64,000 nucleotides of DNA from Actinomycetospora sp. NBRC 106378. GTDB taxonomy: Bacteria > Actinomycetota > Actinomycetes > Mycobacteriales > Pseudonocardiaceae. The notes under the pieces are model-generated. The model searched no databases and was not told the origin of the DNA. It worked only from the letters and a program-made list of their open reading frames with translations. The position numbers and the translations under genes are program-made. Location: positions 186,001-250,000 of the forward strand of contig NZ_BSTT01000005.1 in assembly GCF_030269685.1 (NCBI RefSeq). Direction: 5' to 3'. Positions 15,952 through 23,721 of the stretch are shown here, piece by piece (within the stretch, counting starts at the first letter, position 1; the number at the start of each line of letters is the position of its first letter).

Positions 15952-17816
15952 GCGCGCAGTGAGCGCAGGGTCGAGCCGCCGGAGGCCTGCTTGAACAGGT
16001 ACTCGGCGCGCTCGTAGGAGAGTCGGCGACGCCCGGTGAGCGGACAGAGGTCCCGCGCACCGGGCGTTCGCGTCGGTCCGGGCCGCCGGTCGGAGAGGAA
16101 GATCGGCCCGCGTGTCCGCGTCCCCACGAGGGCCCGCAGCAGTCCCGCGGTCGCGGGGGAGAAGCGGACCGGGCCGGCCCGGCGCCCGGCGAGGTCGAGG
16201 TCGTCGACGTCGAGCCCCAGCACCGCGGTGACGGTGGCACCGGAGTCGGCCAGGAGGGCCCACAGCGCCCGCTCGCGCAGGGCGCCGTCGGGAACCGTCG
16301 GGACGGGGACCGGCGGGCGGGCCGCCGGGGTGCGGCCCGGGATGGTGGCCCCGAGTCCGGGCCGACCCAGCCACGCCCCGAACGACCGGATCGCGGCCCG
16401 GTGTCGGTTCCAGGTGGCGGGGGACACCGCGTCCCACGTGGTCGTGACGACGACGCCGACGCGATCGGGGTCGAGGCCCGTGAGCGGCAGGGCGTCGCCG
16501 AGGGCGTCGACGAGACGGTGCAGGGTCTGGCCGTAGGACCGGCGCGAGGCGGGGGACAGGTCCTCGCGCGCGAGGAAGCGCTGCACGGCGGGTCCGAGGG
16601 TCGGGCCGGTGGCTGCGGCGGCCGCCAACGCGTCCGCGCGGCGCAGCAGCACCGCCCGCTCGGCGGCGTTCGCCGTGGACGCGGCCGCCCGCCGCCACTC
16701 GATGCGCGCCTCGGCGTCGCGGCCGAGCCGGCCGAGGAGGTCGGCCCGGACCGCGGGCAGCAGGTGGTAGTCCGGCAGGAGCCCCTCGTCCACGAGCGCG
16801 TCGACCTGGTCCAGGCCCGTCCGGGGCCCGTGCGCCCGCCCGTGGGCCACGGCGCGGTTCAGCCGGACGACGGGCGTGGGCAGGGTGGCCACGAGCAGGT
16901 CGTACAACGCGGCGACCTGGTCCCAGTCCGTGCCGTCCGGCCGGGCGTGCCCGACGGCGATCGCGGCCTGCAGCACGTACGGCCCCGGCGGGCCGTCCTG
17001 CACCTCGCGGGCGTGCAGCAGGGCCGTGAGGCCACGGCGGATCCCGGCGGCGTCCCACCGCGTCCGGTCCTGCTCGTCGAGCGGCACCGGCGCGCCGCTC
17101 CTGTCGGTGCGCGCGGCCGAGCGGGAGGCCTGCAGTTCCATCAGGGCCAGCAGGCCGTGCACCTCGGGCTCGTCCGGGGCGTGCCCGACGAGGAGCCGCC
17201 CGAGGCGCAGGGCCTCCTCGGTGAGGGCCGGGCGCAGGAGGTCGTCCCCGGCGGTCGCGGTGTAGCCCTCGTTGAAGACCAGGTAGACGACCTCGAGGAC
17301 GGATCCCAGGCGGTCGCCCGCCCGCGACGGCGGCTCGACGCCCAGCTCCGCGAGCCGTCGTCTCGCGTGCGCGATCCGGGCGACGACCTGCGGTTCGTGC
17401 AGCAGGAAGGCCCGGGCGATCTCGGCCGTGGAGAGCCCGGCGACCAGACGCAGGGTCATCGCGGTGCGCTCGTCGCGGGCGAGCGCGGGATGGCAGGTCA
17501 GCAGCACCAGGCGCAGGACGTCGTCCGGAGCCGCGGCGTCGGGCTCCGGGGCCGGGGACGTCCCGTCGTCGGGCAGCTCGGCGAGCCGCCCCGTGCGACG
17601 CAGGTGGTCGACGGCCCGGCGACGCGCGACCGTGGTCAGCCAGGCCGCCGGGGCGTCGGGGACCCCGGCCGTGGGCCACTGCTCGAGGGCGGCGACCAGC
17701 GCGTCCTGGGCGAGTTCCTCGGCGAGGCCGACGTCGCCGACCAGCCGGACCAGGCCCCCGACGATCGTCGCGGACTCGGCGCGCCAGACGGCGGCGGCGA
17801 CCTCCCCGGCGTCCAT
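15897..17816 (-). CDS. ECF sigma factor (ECF42/DUF6596 type) fused to a truncated tyrosine-recombinase domain
   Basis: 639 residues. Residues 1-about 402 are a complete ECF42-type sigma factor: sigma-2, sigma-4 (STAEIARAFLLHEPQVVARIAHARRRL), the DUF6596 segment with YLVFNEGYTATAG, and the helical TPR-like C-terminus. Residues about 403-622 resemble a tyrosine recombinase: SAM-like core binding (SPASRRSYGQTLHRLVDAL, WNRHRAAIRSFGAWL), then catalytic-domain segments (ALLADSGATVTAVLGLDVDDLDL, GPIFLSDRRPGP, RRRLSYERAEYLFKQ). The box I Arg is replaced (SGATVT), the HxLRH box reads TLRSLRAQ, and the Tyr region is absent, because the last about 18 codons are antisense to the MFS gene. So it cannot recombine DNA. 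TGATG coupling to the YciI gene matches known ECF42 partners. Confidence 0.82.
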   Translation of the reverse strand: MDAGEVAAAVWRAESATIVGGLVRLVGDVGLAEELAQDALVAALEQWPTAGVPDAPAAWLTTVARRRAVDHLRRTGRLAELPDDGTSPAPEPDAAAPDDVLRLVLLTCHPALARDERTAMTLRLVAGLSTAEIARAFLLHEPQVVARIAHARRRLAELGVEPPSRAGDRLGSVLEVVYLVFNEGYTATAGDDLLRPALTEEALRLGRLLVGHAPDEPEVHGLLALMELQASRSAARTDRSGAPVPLDEQDRTRWDAAGIRRGLTALLHAREVQDGPPGPYVLQAAIAVGHARPDGTDWDQVAALYDLLVATLPTPVVRLNRAVAHGRAHGPRTGLDQVDALVDEGLLPDYHLLPAVRADLLGRLGRDAEARIEWRRAAASTANAAERAVLLRRADALAAAAATGPTLGPAVQRFLAREDLSPASRRSYGQTLHRLVDALGDALPLTGLDPDRVGVVVTTTWDAVSPATWNRHRAAIRSFGAWLGRPGLGATIPGRTPAARPPVPVPTVPDGALRERALWALLADSGATVTAVLGLDVDDLDLAGRRAGPVRFSPATAGLLRALVGTRTRGPIFLSDRRPGPTRTPGARDLCPLTGRRRLSYERAEYLFKQASGGSTLRSLRAQATISSSSLPFVSATAL

Positions 17817-18139
17817 CAGGGCGTGAAGACCTGGTGGATCGTCGACTGCCCGTCGCCGACGATGGCGCGGAAGCGCCGGGCGAACTCCATCGCCTCGTCC
17901 CAGGTCGGGGCGTCGATGATCGCGAAGCCGAGGACGGCCTCCTTGGCCTCGACGAACGGGCCGTCGGTGACGGTGACCTCGTCGCCGGCCGTCTCCATCC
18001 GCCGGGCGCCGGGGGCGAGGCCGCCGGTGAGGACGAGATGGCCGGCCGTGGTCATCTCCTCGATGAACGCGCCCATCTCGGCGAAGAGGGCGTCGTCGGG
18101 GCGGCGGCTGTTCTCGCCGGTCGTCATGAGGAAGCGCAT
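17816..18139 (-). CDS. YciI-like (DGPF domain) protein
   Basis: 107 residues from the ATG at 18139, behind GGGAGA. The family core is present: RFLMTTGENS start, LTGGLAP, VTDGPFVEAKEAVLGFAIID (the DGPF motif) and a ferredoxin-like fold ending in STIHQVFTP. Genes of this family typically sit next to ECF42 sigma factors and are thought to act with them in an unknown signalling role. Stop and sigma start share TGATG. A longer reading to 18223 would enter the palindrome at 18191-18226. Confidence 0.85.
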   Translation of the reverse strand: MRFLMTTGENSRRPDDALFAEMGAFIEEMTTAGHLVLTGGLAPGARRMETAGDEVTVTDGPFVEAKEAVLGFAIIDAPTWDEAMEFARRFRAIVGDGQSTIHQVFTP

Positions 18140-18190
18140 CGGATTCTCCCGGGGGTGGTGCGGCTCGGTCGTCATGACGTCGGCTCGGTC

Positions 18191-18226
18191 GATGTGACAG
18201 GGAATGTAGCCGTTCCCTGTCACATC
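18191..18226. repeat. 36-bp perfect inverted repeat between divergent YciI and DUF998 genes
   Basis: Arms GATGTGACAGGGAA (18191-18204) and TTCCCTGTCACATC (18213-18226) are exact reverse complements around the 8-nt centre TGTAGCCG. Each arm holds TGTGACA and GGGAA. The position between divergent genes suggests an operator, possibly for a factor controlling the sigma operon; a cruciform or RNA hairpin is also possible. Confidence 0.6.
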
Positions 18227-18271
18227 GTGTCGTGCGACGTCCTGCCGACAGCCCGATCCGAGGAGGACGCC

Positions 18272-18886
18272 ATGACCGCCACGCTCACCACCCGCTCCGC
18301 CACGCCGACGACGACGGCCACCACCACCCGCCGCCTGCTGCTCGCCGGGGCGATCGCTTCCCCGCTGTGGGGCACGGTCGCCCTCGCCCAGGCCGCGCTC
18401 CGGTCGGACTTCGACTTCACCGTCGAGCCGCTCTCGGCGCTGTCGACGGGCTCACTGGGCTGGTTGCAGATCACGAACTTCGTCGTCGGCGGACTCCTCA
18501 CCGTCGCCGGCGCCCGAGGTCTCGGTCGCACGGTCTCCCGCGCCGTCGGGCGGTCGTGGGCGGTGAGCGGCCTCGGGCTCGTCGCGGCCGGCGCCCTCGT
18601 GCTCGACGCCCCCGGCAGCGGCACGCTGACCTGGCACGGGGCCGGCCACCTGCTGGCGGGCACGGTGTCGTTCGCCGCCCTCGCCGTCACCTGCGTCCTG
18701 CTCGCCGGGCACGTCCGTCGGGCGGGGCGACGCGGGGCCGCCGTGGTCTCGGTCCTGGCGGCCGTGAGCGTCGTTGCCGGCAACGCGTGGGCGATGACCG
18801 GCGGCGCGTACGGCTCGATGACGCTGGGGTTCGGCGTCCTCGCGGCGATGCTGTGGGTGTCCGGGGTGTGCGCTGCGCGCAGGTGA
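18272..18886 (+). CDS. DUF998 family membrane protein
   Basis: 204 residues with about six hydrophobic helices and the DUF998 pattern: LAGAIASPLWGTVALAQ, then DFDFTVEPLSALSTGSLGWLQITNFVVGGLL, LDAPGSGTLTWHGAGHLLAGTVSF. The function of this family is unknown. ATG at 18272 has an excellent AGGAGG. Divergent from the YciI/sigma operon across the 36-bp palindrome, so it may belong to the same regulon. Confidence 0.85.
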   Translation: MTATLTTRSATPTTTATTTRRLLLAGAIASPLWGTVALAQAALRSDFDFTVEPLSALSTGSLGWLQITNFVVGGLLTVAGARGLGRTVSRAVGRSWAVSGLGLVAAGALVLDAPGSGTLTWHGAGHLLAGTVSFAALAVTCVLLAGHVRRAGRRGAAVVSVLAAVSVVAGNAWAMTGGAYGSMTLGFGVLAAMLWVSGVCAARR

Positions 18887-18888
18887 AC

Positions 18889-18917
18889 AGAAGAAGGTCG
18901 CCATCGCGACCCTTTCT
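18889..18917. terminator. Hairpin GGTCGC-CATC-GCGACC with T-rich tail
   Basis: A 6-bp GC stem with a 4-nt loop (18896-18911), extended imperfectly by AGAA/TTCT, ends in CTTTCT. It lies between the ends of the DUF998 gene (18886) and the convergent SDR (18997). Confidence 0.6.
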
Positions 18918-18996
18918 GCTCACGAGTCGGGCGGGGCGTGGTCCACCCACGGCCCCAGCGCGCTCCCTTCCTGACGACAGGTGTGGCGGGGTCCGG

Positions 18997-19755
18997 TCAG
19001 CCGCTCATGCCGCCGTCGATGGCGAAGGTCGAGCTGGTCACCATCGCGCTCGCGTCGGAAGCGAGGTAGAGGGCGGCCTGCGCGATCTCGTCCACCGTCG
19101 TGTGGCGTCCGAGCGGGATCATGGCGTCGAAGTCGCGGGCGGCGTCGGCCTGCGACTTGCCGGTCGCGGTCATCTCGATGTCGTCCTGGAACGGCGTCGA
19201 GGTGGGCCCGGGGTGCAGCGTGTTGACGCGGATGCGCCGGCCCGCGACCTCCTTGGCGGCCGACCGCATGAGGCCCACCTGGCCGTGCTTGGCGGCGACG
19301 TAGGCCGACAGGTCCCCGAAGCCGACGAGCCCGACGACGCTCGAGGTGATGATGACGCTGCCCCCGTCGTTCATCCGGGGCAGCGTGTGCTTGAGGACGT
19401 GGAACGCCCCGCCGATGTGCACGGCGAGGGTCCGGGCGAAGACGTCCTCCGGGTAGTCCGGGATCTTCGCGACGGCGCCGGAGATGCCGGCGTTGGAGAA
19501 CACCACGTCGAGCGGGCCGAACTTCTCGACCCCGGCGGAGACCGCGGCGGCGACGGCCGCGGAGTCGGTCACGTCGGCGACGACGGCGAGCGCGTGCTCG
19601 GAGCCGATCTCCTTCTCGGCGGCCTCCAGCGCGGCCTGGTCGATCCCGACGAGGACGACCTTCGCGCCCTCGGCCACGAAGAGCTTCGCCGAGGCGAGCC
19701 CGATCCCGCTCTCGCCGCCGGTGATCAGGGCGACCTTGTCCTGGAGCTGCGTCAT
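18997..19755 (-). CDS. Short-chain dehydrogenase/reductase
   Basis: 252 residues, classical SDR. Cofactor loop TGGESGIGLASA, acidic residue after strand 2 (LVGIDQ, favouring NAD), DVTD, NAG (SNAGIS), catalytic Ser in ITSSVVG, YVAAK, and C-terminal STFAIDGGMSG. ATG 19755 (MTQLQDKVALITGG) is chosen over the in-frame start at 19797, which would add 14 residues of poor quality. Divergent from the 2-oxoacid dehydrogenase operon with a 212-bp gap that I could not resolve further. Substrate unknown. Confidence 0.88.
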   Translation of the reverse strand: MTQLQDKVALITGGESGIGLASAKLFVAEGAKVVLVGIDQAALEAAEKEIGSEHALAVVADVTDSAAVAAAVSAGVEKFGPLDVVFSNAGISGAVAKIPDYPEDVFARTLAVHIGGAFHVLKHTLPRMNDGGSVIITSSVVGLVGFGDLSAYVAAKHGQVGLMRSAAKEVAGRRIRVNTLHPGPTSTPFQDDIEMTATGKSQADAARDFDAMIPLGRHTTVDEIAQAALYLASDASAMVTSSTFAIDGGMSG

Positions 19756-19967
19756 GAGACCAGTGGTAGGGGACGGAGGAGTCGTGAGCAAGACCACACT
19801 ACCCGACCGGCCAGGGTCAGGCGGACGATCATCCGGTTCTGGGCGTCAGAGACTGGACACGAGCGCACAGCAAGCGCATGCTGGTGGACACATGGCCAGT
19901 CCGGGGGTCGGTGATCCCGACTCCTCGGACCGCGTCGACGCACCGCGACCCGGTGGAGAGACATCAG

Positions 19968-21035
19968 ATGGAGACCAGGGACACGTACGCCCTGCTCGGT
20001 ACGAACGGCCGGCTGGCCGACGATCCGGCTGCCCGGGACGTGACACCCGAGCTGTGCCGGGGCCTGTACCGCGACATGGTGCTGGCCCGGCGACTGGACT
20101 CCGAGGCCTATCACCTGCAACGCCAGGGGGAGCTCGGGCTCTGGCTGCAGTGCCTCGGTCAGGAGGCTGCCCAGGTCGGTTCGATCCGCGCGATCCGCGA
20201 CGACGACCCGGTGTTCCCCTCCTACCGCGACCACGCCGCCGCCCTCTGCCGCGGCATCGGCCCCGAGGCGCTGCTCGCGCAGTGGCGCGGGGTCCGGCAG
20301 AGCGGCTGGGATCCGGCCGAGCACCGCTTCGGGCTCTACACCCTGGTGCTCGCCGCCCAGTTGCTCCACGCCGTCGGCTACGCGATGGGCGTGCAGCGCG
20401 ACGGGACCGACGAGGTCGTCCTCGCCTACTTCGGCGACGGCTCGTCGAGCGAGGGCGAGGCGAACGAGGCCTTCAACTGGGCGGCGACGGTGAGCGCCCC
20501 GGTGGTCTTCTTCTGCCAGAACAACCAGTGGGCGATCTCGACGCCCACGAGCCGGCAGTTCGGCGCCCCGCTGCACCGGCGGGCCGCCGGGTTCGGGTTG
20601 GCCACCGAGCTCGTCGACGGCAACGACGTGCTCGCCGTGCGGGCCGCCACGGCCCGCGCCGCCGAGGCCGTGCGGCGGGGTGGCGGACCGGCCCTGATCG
20701 AGGCCACCACCTACCGGATGGCCGGGCACTCGACGTCCGACGACCCCACCCGCTACCGCACCGAGGCCGAGCTCGACCACTGGCGGGCGCGCGACCCGGT
20801 CGACCGCCTGCGCGCGCTGCTCGACCGCGAGGAGTGGGCGGACGCGGCGTTCCACGCCGACCTCGACGCCGAGGCCGACGCGCTGGGCGCCGAGACGCGC
20901 CGGGCCTGCCGGGCGATGCCCGACCCCGACCCCGCCGAGATGTTCGACCACGTCCTGCCGGGCGGCTCGCCGGCGATCGACCGGCAGCGGGACGCCTACG
21001 CCGCCTACCTCGCGACCCTCGAGGAGGACCGGTGA
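19968..21035 (+). CDS. 2-oxoacid dehydrogenase E1 alpha subunit
   Basis: 355 residues. The thiamine-diphosphate motif GDGSSSEGEANEAFNWAATVSAPVVFFCQNN is complete, with upstream PSYRDHAAAL and downstream GHSTSDDPTRYR, the phosphorylation-loop region of E1 alpha. It decarboxylates a 2-oxoacid with the beta subunit encoded by the next gene. The Lrp-type regulator beside the operon recalls Pseudomonas bkdR, so branched-chain 2-oxoacids are the favoured substrate; pyruvate is the alternative. The ATG at 19968 follows GGAGAG. GTGA overlap with E1 beta. Confidence 0.9.
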   Translation: METRDTYALLGTNGRLADDPAARDVTPELCRGLYRDMVLARRLDSEAYHLQRQGELGLWLQCLGQEAAQVGSIRAIRDDDPVFPSYRDHAAALCRGIGPEALLAQWRGVRQSGWDPAEHRFGLYTLVLAAQLLHAVGYAMGVQRDGTDEVVLAYFGDGSSSEGEANEAFNWAATVSAPVVFFCQNNQWAISTPTSRQFGAPLHRRAAGFGLATELVDGNDVLAVRAATARAAEAVRRGGGPALIEATTYRMAGHSTSDDPTRYRTEAELDHWRARDPVDRLRALLDREEWADAAFHADLDAEADALGAETRRACRAMPDPDPAEMFDHVLPGGSPAIDRQRDAYAAYLATLEEDR

Positions 21036-22000
21036 CGACGACGCTCTCCGCCGCGATCACCACGGCGCTGCACCACGCGCTCGAGACCGACCCGAAGGTC
21101 CTGGTCATGGGCCAGGACGTCGGCGGGCTCGGGGGCGTCTTCCGCGTGACCGACGGCCTGCAGAAGGACTTCGGGCCCGAGCGGGTGCTCGACACCCCCA
21201 TCGCCGAGGCCGGCATCGTCGGCACGGCGATCGGCCTCGCCCAGCGCGGCTACCGGCCGGTGTGCGAGATCCAGTTCGACGGCTTCGTCTACCCGGCGTT
21301 CAACCAGATCACCTCGCAGCTCGCGAAGATGCACGCCCGCAGCCGAGGGCGGCTCACCCTGCCCGTCGTCATCCGGATCCCGGTCTCGGGCGGTATCGGC
21401 GCGGTGGAGCACCACTCCGAGTCCAACGAGGCCTACTTCGCCCACACTGCGGGGCTCCGGGTGGTCGCGGCGGCCACCCCGCAGGATGCGCACTGGTTGC
21501 TCCGGCAGGCGATCGAGTCCGAGGACCCGGTCATCTTCTTCGAGCCGAAGTGCCGCTACTGGTCCAAGGGCGAGGTCGCCGCCGAGGCCGATCTCGCCCT
21601 CGACGCCGCCCGCACCGTCCGACCCGGGGCCGACGCGACGCTGCTGACGTGGGGCTCGATGGTCGAGACCTGCCTGGCGGCCGCCGCGGCCGCCGAGGAG
21701 GAGGGGCACGACCTCGAGGTGATCGACCTCCGGTCGCTCTCGCCCGTGGACGTCGACGCCCTCACGGGTGCCGTCGCCCGCACCGGCCGTGCGGTGGTCG
21801 TCCACGAGGCGCCGACCTTCGGCGGTCTGGGCGGCGAGGTCGCCGCCACGCTCGCCGAGCACTGCTTCGACCGGCTCGAGGCCCCGGTCCTGCGCGTCGG
21901 GGGCTTCGACGCGCCCTACCCGGCCGCCCGCCTCGAGTCCCACTACCGCCCGGACCTCGACCGCGTCCTCGACGCCGTCGACCGCGTCCTGACCTACTAG
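21032..22000 (+). CDS. 2-oxoacid dehydrogenase E1 beta subunit
   Basis: 322 residues, usual length for the transketolase-like beta subunit. Motifs: VLVMGQDVG, DTPIAEAGIVGTAIGLAQRGYRPVCEIQF, VEHHSESNEAYFAHTAGLRVV, FFEPKCRYWSKGEV and DLRSLSPVDVDAL. It forms the active heterotetramer with the alpha subunit. GTG start inside the GTGA overlap (21032). The KCRYW(SK) form of the FFEPK segment is more like branched-chain than pyruvate enzymes, in line with the Lrp neighbour, but I would not call it on this alone. Confidence 0.9.
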   Translation: MTTTLSAAITTALHHALETDPKVLVMGQDVGGLGGVFRVTDGLQKDFGPERVLDTPIAEAGIVGTAIGLAQRGYRPVCEIQFDGFVYPAFNQITSQLAKMHARSRGRLTLPVVIRIPVSGGIGAVEHHSESNEAYFAHTAGLRVVAAATPQDAHWLLRQAIESEDPVIFFEPKCRYWSKGEVAAEADLALDAARTVRPGADATLLTWGSMVETCLAAAAAAEEEGHDLEVIDLRSLSPVDVDALTGAVARTGRAVVVHEAPTFGGLGGEVAATLAEHCFDRLEAPVLRVGGFDAPYPAARLESHYRPDLDRVLDAVDRVLTY

Positions 22001-22008
22001 GGAGTCCG

Positions 22009-23241
22009 GTGAGCCGCGAGACCTTCCGCCTCCCCGACGTCGGCGAGGGCCTGACCGAGGCCGACGTCCTGCACTGGCACGTGGCCGTCGGGGACCCGGT
22101 CACGGTCAACCAGACCCTCGTGGAGGTCGAGACCGCGAAGGCCGCCGTCGAGCTGCCCTGCCCGTTCGACGGCACGGTGCACGAGCTCCTCGCCGCCGAG
22201 GGGGACACGGTGGCCGTCGGGTCCCCGCTGGTCGCGATCACCACCGGGGAGGACGAGCCCGCCGCGCCCGAGGGCTCCGGCAGCGTCCTCGTCGGCTACG
22301 GCACGAGCGCCTCCGCCACCCGGCGTCGGCGCCGGCGACCGGTGACACCCGAGCCGGCCCGACCCGGCGTCGGGAACGGGGAGCGGCAGGACGGGGGAGC
22401 GGGACCGCGCGCGACGCCGCCGGTGCGGAAGATGGCGAAGGACGCCGGCGTCGATCTGGCCGCGGTGGCCCACGACGGCGAGCGCATCTCGCGCGACGAC
22501 GTGCGCCGGCACCTCGAACGCAGCGAGCACCCCGAGCCCCCGGGCGACACCCGCGAGCGCATCGCGGGGGTGCGGAAGGCGACCGCCGCCGCCGTCACCA
22601 CCTCGGCCTTCACCGCCCCGCACGTCACCGAGTTCCTCACCGTCGACGTCACCGCGACGGTGGCGACCGTCGCCGCCCTGAAGGAACACCCCGCGTTCGC
22701 GGGGATCCGGGTGACGCCGCTGCTGCTGGTCGCGCGGGCCCTGCTCTCGGCGATCCGCCACCACCCGGAGGTCCACGCGCGGTGGGACGAGGCGAACCAG
22801 GAGATCGTCCGGCTCCGGACGGTGAACCTCGGGATCGCGGCCGCCACCGAGCGCGGGCTGATCGTGCCGAACGTTCCCGACGCCGGGTCGCTGACGCTGC
22901 CCGGGCTGGCCCGGTCGCTCGAGGACCTGACGACGACGGCCCGCGCGGGCCGGACGCCCCCCGAGCGGATGCGGGGCGGGACGGCGACGATCACCAACGT
23001 CGGGGTGTTCGGCGTGGACGCCGCGACGCCGATCCTCAACCCGGGCGAGTCGGCGATCCTGTGCGTCGGAGCGATCCGGCGCCGGCCGTGGGAGTACCGC
23101 GGGGAGGTCGCGCTGCGGGAGGTGACCACCCTGTCCCTGTCGTTCGACCACCGGCTGGTCGACGGCGAGCTGGGCTCGAAGGTCCTCGCGCGGGTCGGGG
23201 CGGTCCTGGGCGATCCGGCCGGGGAGCTACTCCTCGACTGA
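22009..23241 (+). CDS. Dihydrolipoamide acyltransferase (E2) of 2-oxoacid dehydrogenase
   Basis: 410 residues. One lipoyl domain (VETAKAAVELP, lipoyl lysine Lys44), an arginine- and proline-rich linker, a peripheral-subunit-binding domain (ATPPVRKMAKDAGVDL...RDDVRRHL) and the catalytic acyltransferase domain ending with the active-site FDHRLVDG. Starts 8 bp after E1 beta (GTG 22009, GGAGTCC). No E3 gene follows, so dihydrolipoamide dehydrogenase must come from elsewhere. Two copies of a repeated 16-bp motif fall inside this gene (22361 and 22874). The 3' end overlaps the convergent Lrp gene by 15 bp. Confidence 0.93.
   Translation: MSRETFRLPDVGEGLTEADVLHWHVAVGDPVTVNQTLVEVETAKAAVELPCPFDGTVHELLAAEGDTVAVGSPLVAITTGEDEPAAPEGSGSVLVGYGTSASATRRRRRRPVTPEPARPGVGNGERQDGGAGPRATPPVRKMAKDAGVDLAAVAHDGERISRDDVRRHLERSEHPEPPGDTRERIAGVRKATAAAVTTSAFTAPHVTEFLTVDVTATVATVAALKEHPAFAGIRVTPLLLVARALLSAIRHHPEVHARWDEANQEIVRLRTVNLGIAAATERGLIVPNVPDAGSLTLPGLARSLEDLTTTARAGRTPPERMRGGTATITNVGVFGVDAATPILNPGESAILCVGAIRRRPWEYRGEVALREVTTLSLSFDHRLVDGELGSKVLARVGAVLGDPAGELLLD
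22361..22376 (+). repeat. GACCCGGCGTCGGGAA motif copy 1
   Basis: Exact match to the dispersed 16-mer GACCCGNCGTCGGGAA, within the E2 linker-coding region. Confidence 0.7.
22874..22889 (-). repeat. GACCCGNCGTCGGGAA motif copy 2
   Basis: Exact match on the minus strand; encodes VPDAGS in the E2 catalytic domain. Confidence 0.7.
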
Positions 23242-23682
23242 GCCGGTCCGGCGGCGGGTGTCGAGGATGATCATCGTCTCGCTGTGCTGGAAGTCCGCCA
23301 CCGACCAGACGTCGGCGAGCAGCACGTCGCGCAGGTGGTTCTGGTCGCGCACCAGCAGGGTCAGCACGAGGTCCCACCGGCCGGTGACCAGCTGGATCGA
23401 CCGGACCTCGGCGATGCCCGAGAGCAGGTCGATCGTCGTCTCCACCGGCTTGCCCTGGCGCAGCTCGATCGCCACCAGCACCTCGAGGCCGTAGCCGAGG
23501 GCGGCCGGGTCGACGTCGAGGGTCCACCCGCGGATCACACCGCGCTCCTGCAGCCGTTCGAGGCGCTCGCCGACGGCGCCGGGGGACATGCCGATCGCGC
23601 GGGACAGGCTGCGCGCGGAGGCCCGTGGGTCGGCGCCGAGCAGCCGCAGCAGCTGCCGGTCGACGTCGTCCACCTGGGCCAT
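23227..23682 (-). CDS. Lrp/AsnC-family transcriptional regulator
   Basis: 151 residues: N-terminal HTH (DVDRQLLRLLGADPRASARSLSRAIGMSPGAVGERLERLQERGVIRGW) and a RAM effector domain (VLVAIELRQGKPVETTIDLLSGIAEVRSIQLVTGRWDLVLTLLVRD). It faces the dehydrogenase operon tail to tail and is divergent from pimA by 40 bp. Lrp proteins sense amino acids; next to a branched-chain-type E1/E2 operon it is probably its regulator, like BkdR. ATG at 23682 chosen because the open frame upstream runs through pimA in antisense. Confidence 0.9.
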   Translation of the reverse strand: MAQVDDVDRQLLRLLGADPRASARSLSRAIGMSPGAVGERLERLQERGVIRGWTLDVDPAALGYGLEVLVAIELRQGKPVETTIDLLSGIAEVRSIQLVTGRWDLVLTLLVRDQNHLRDVLLADVWSVADFQHSETMIILDTRRRTGSVEE

Positions 23683-23721
23683 CGGTGCACGGTACTCCCG
23701 GCTCCCGGCAGACTGTGGCCA

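Noticed and set aside
13414-17679. 1421-residue minus-strand open frame
   Set aside because: It runs antisense to glucokinase and the MFS gene and out of frame through the sigma fusion; low-complexity Arg/Gly/Pro composition without domains. Typical GC-rich shadow.
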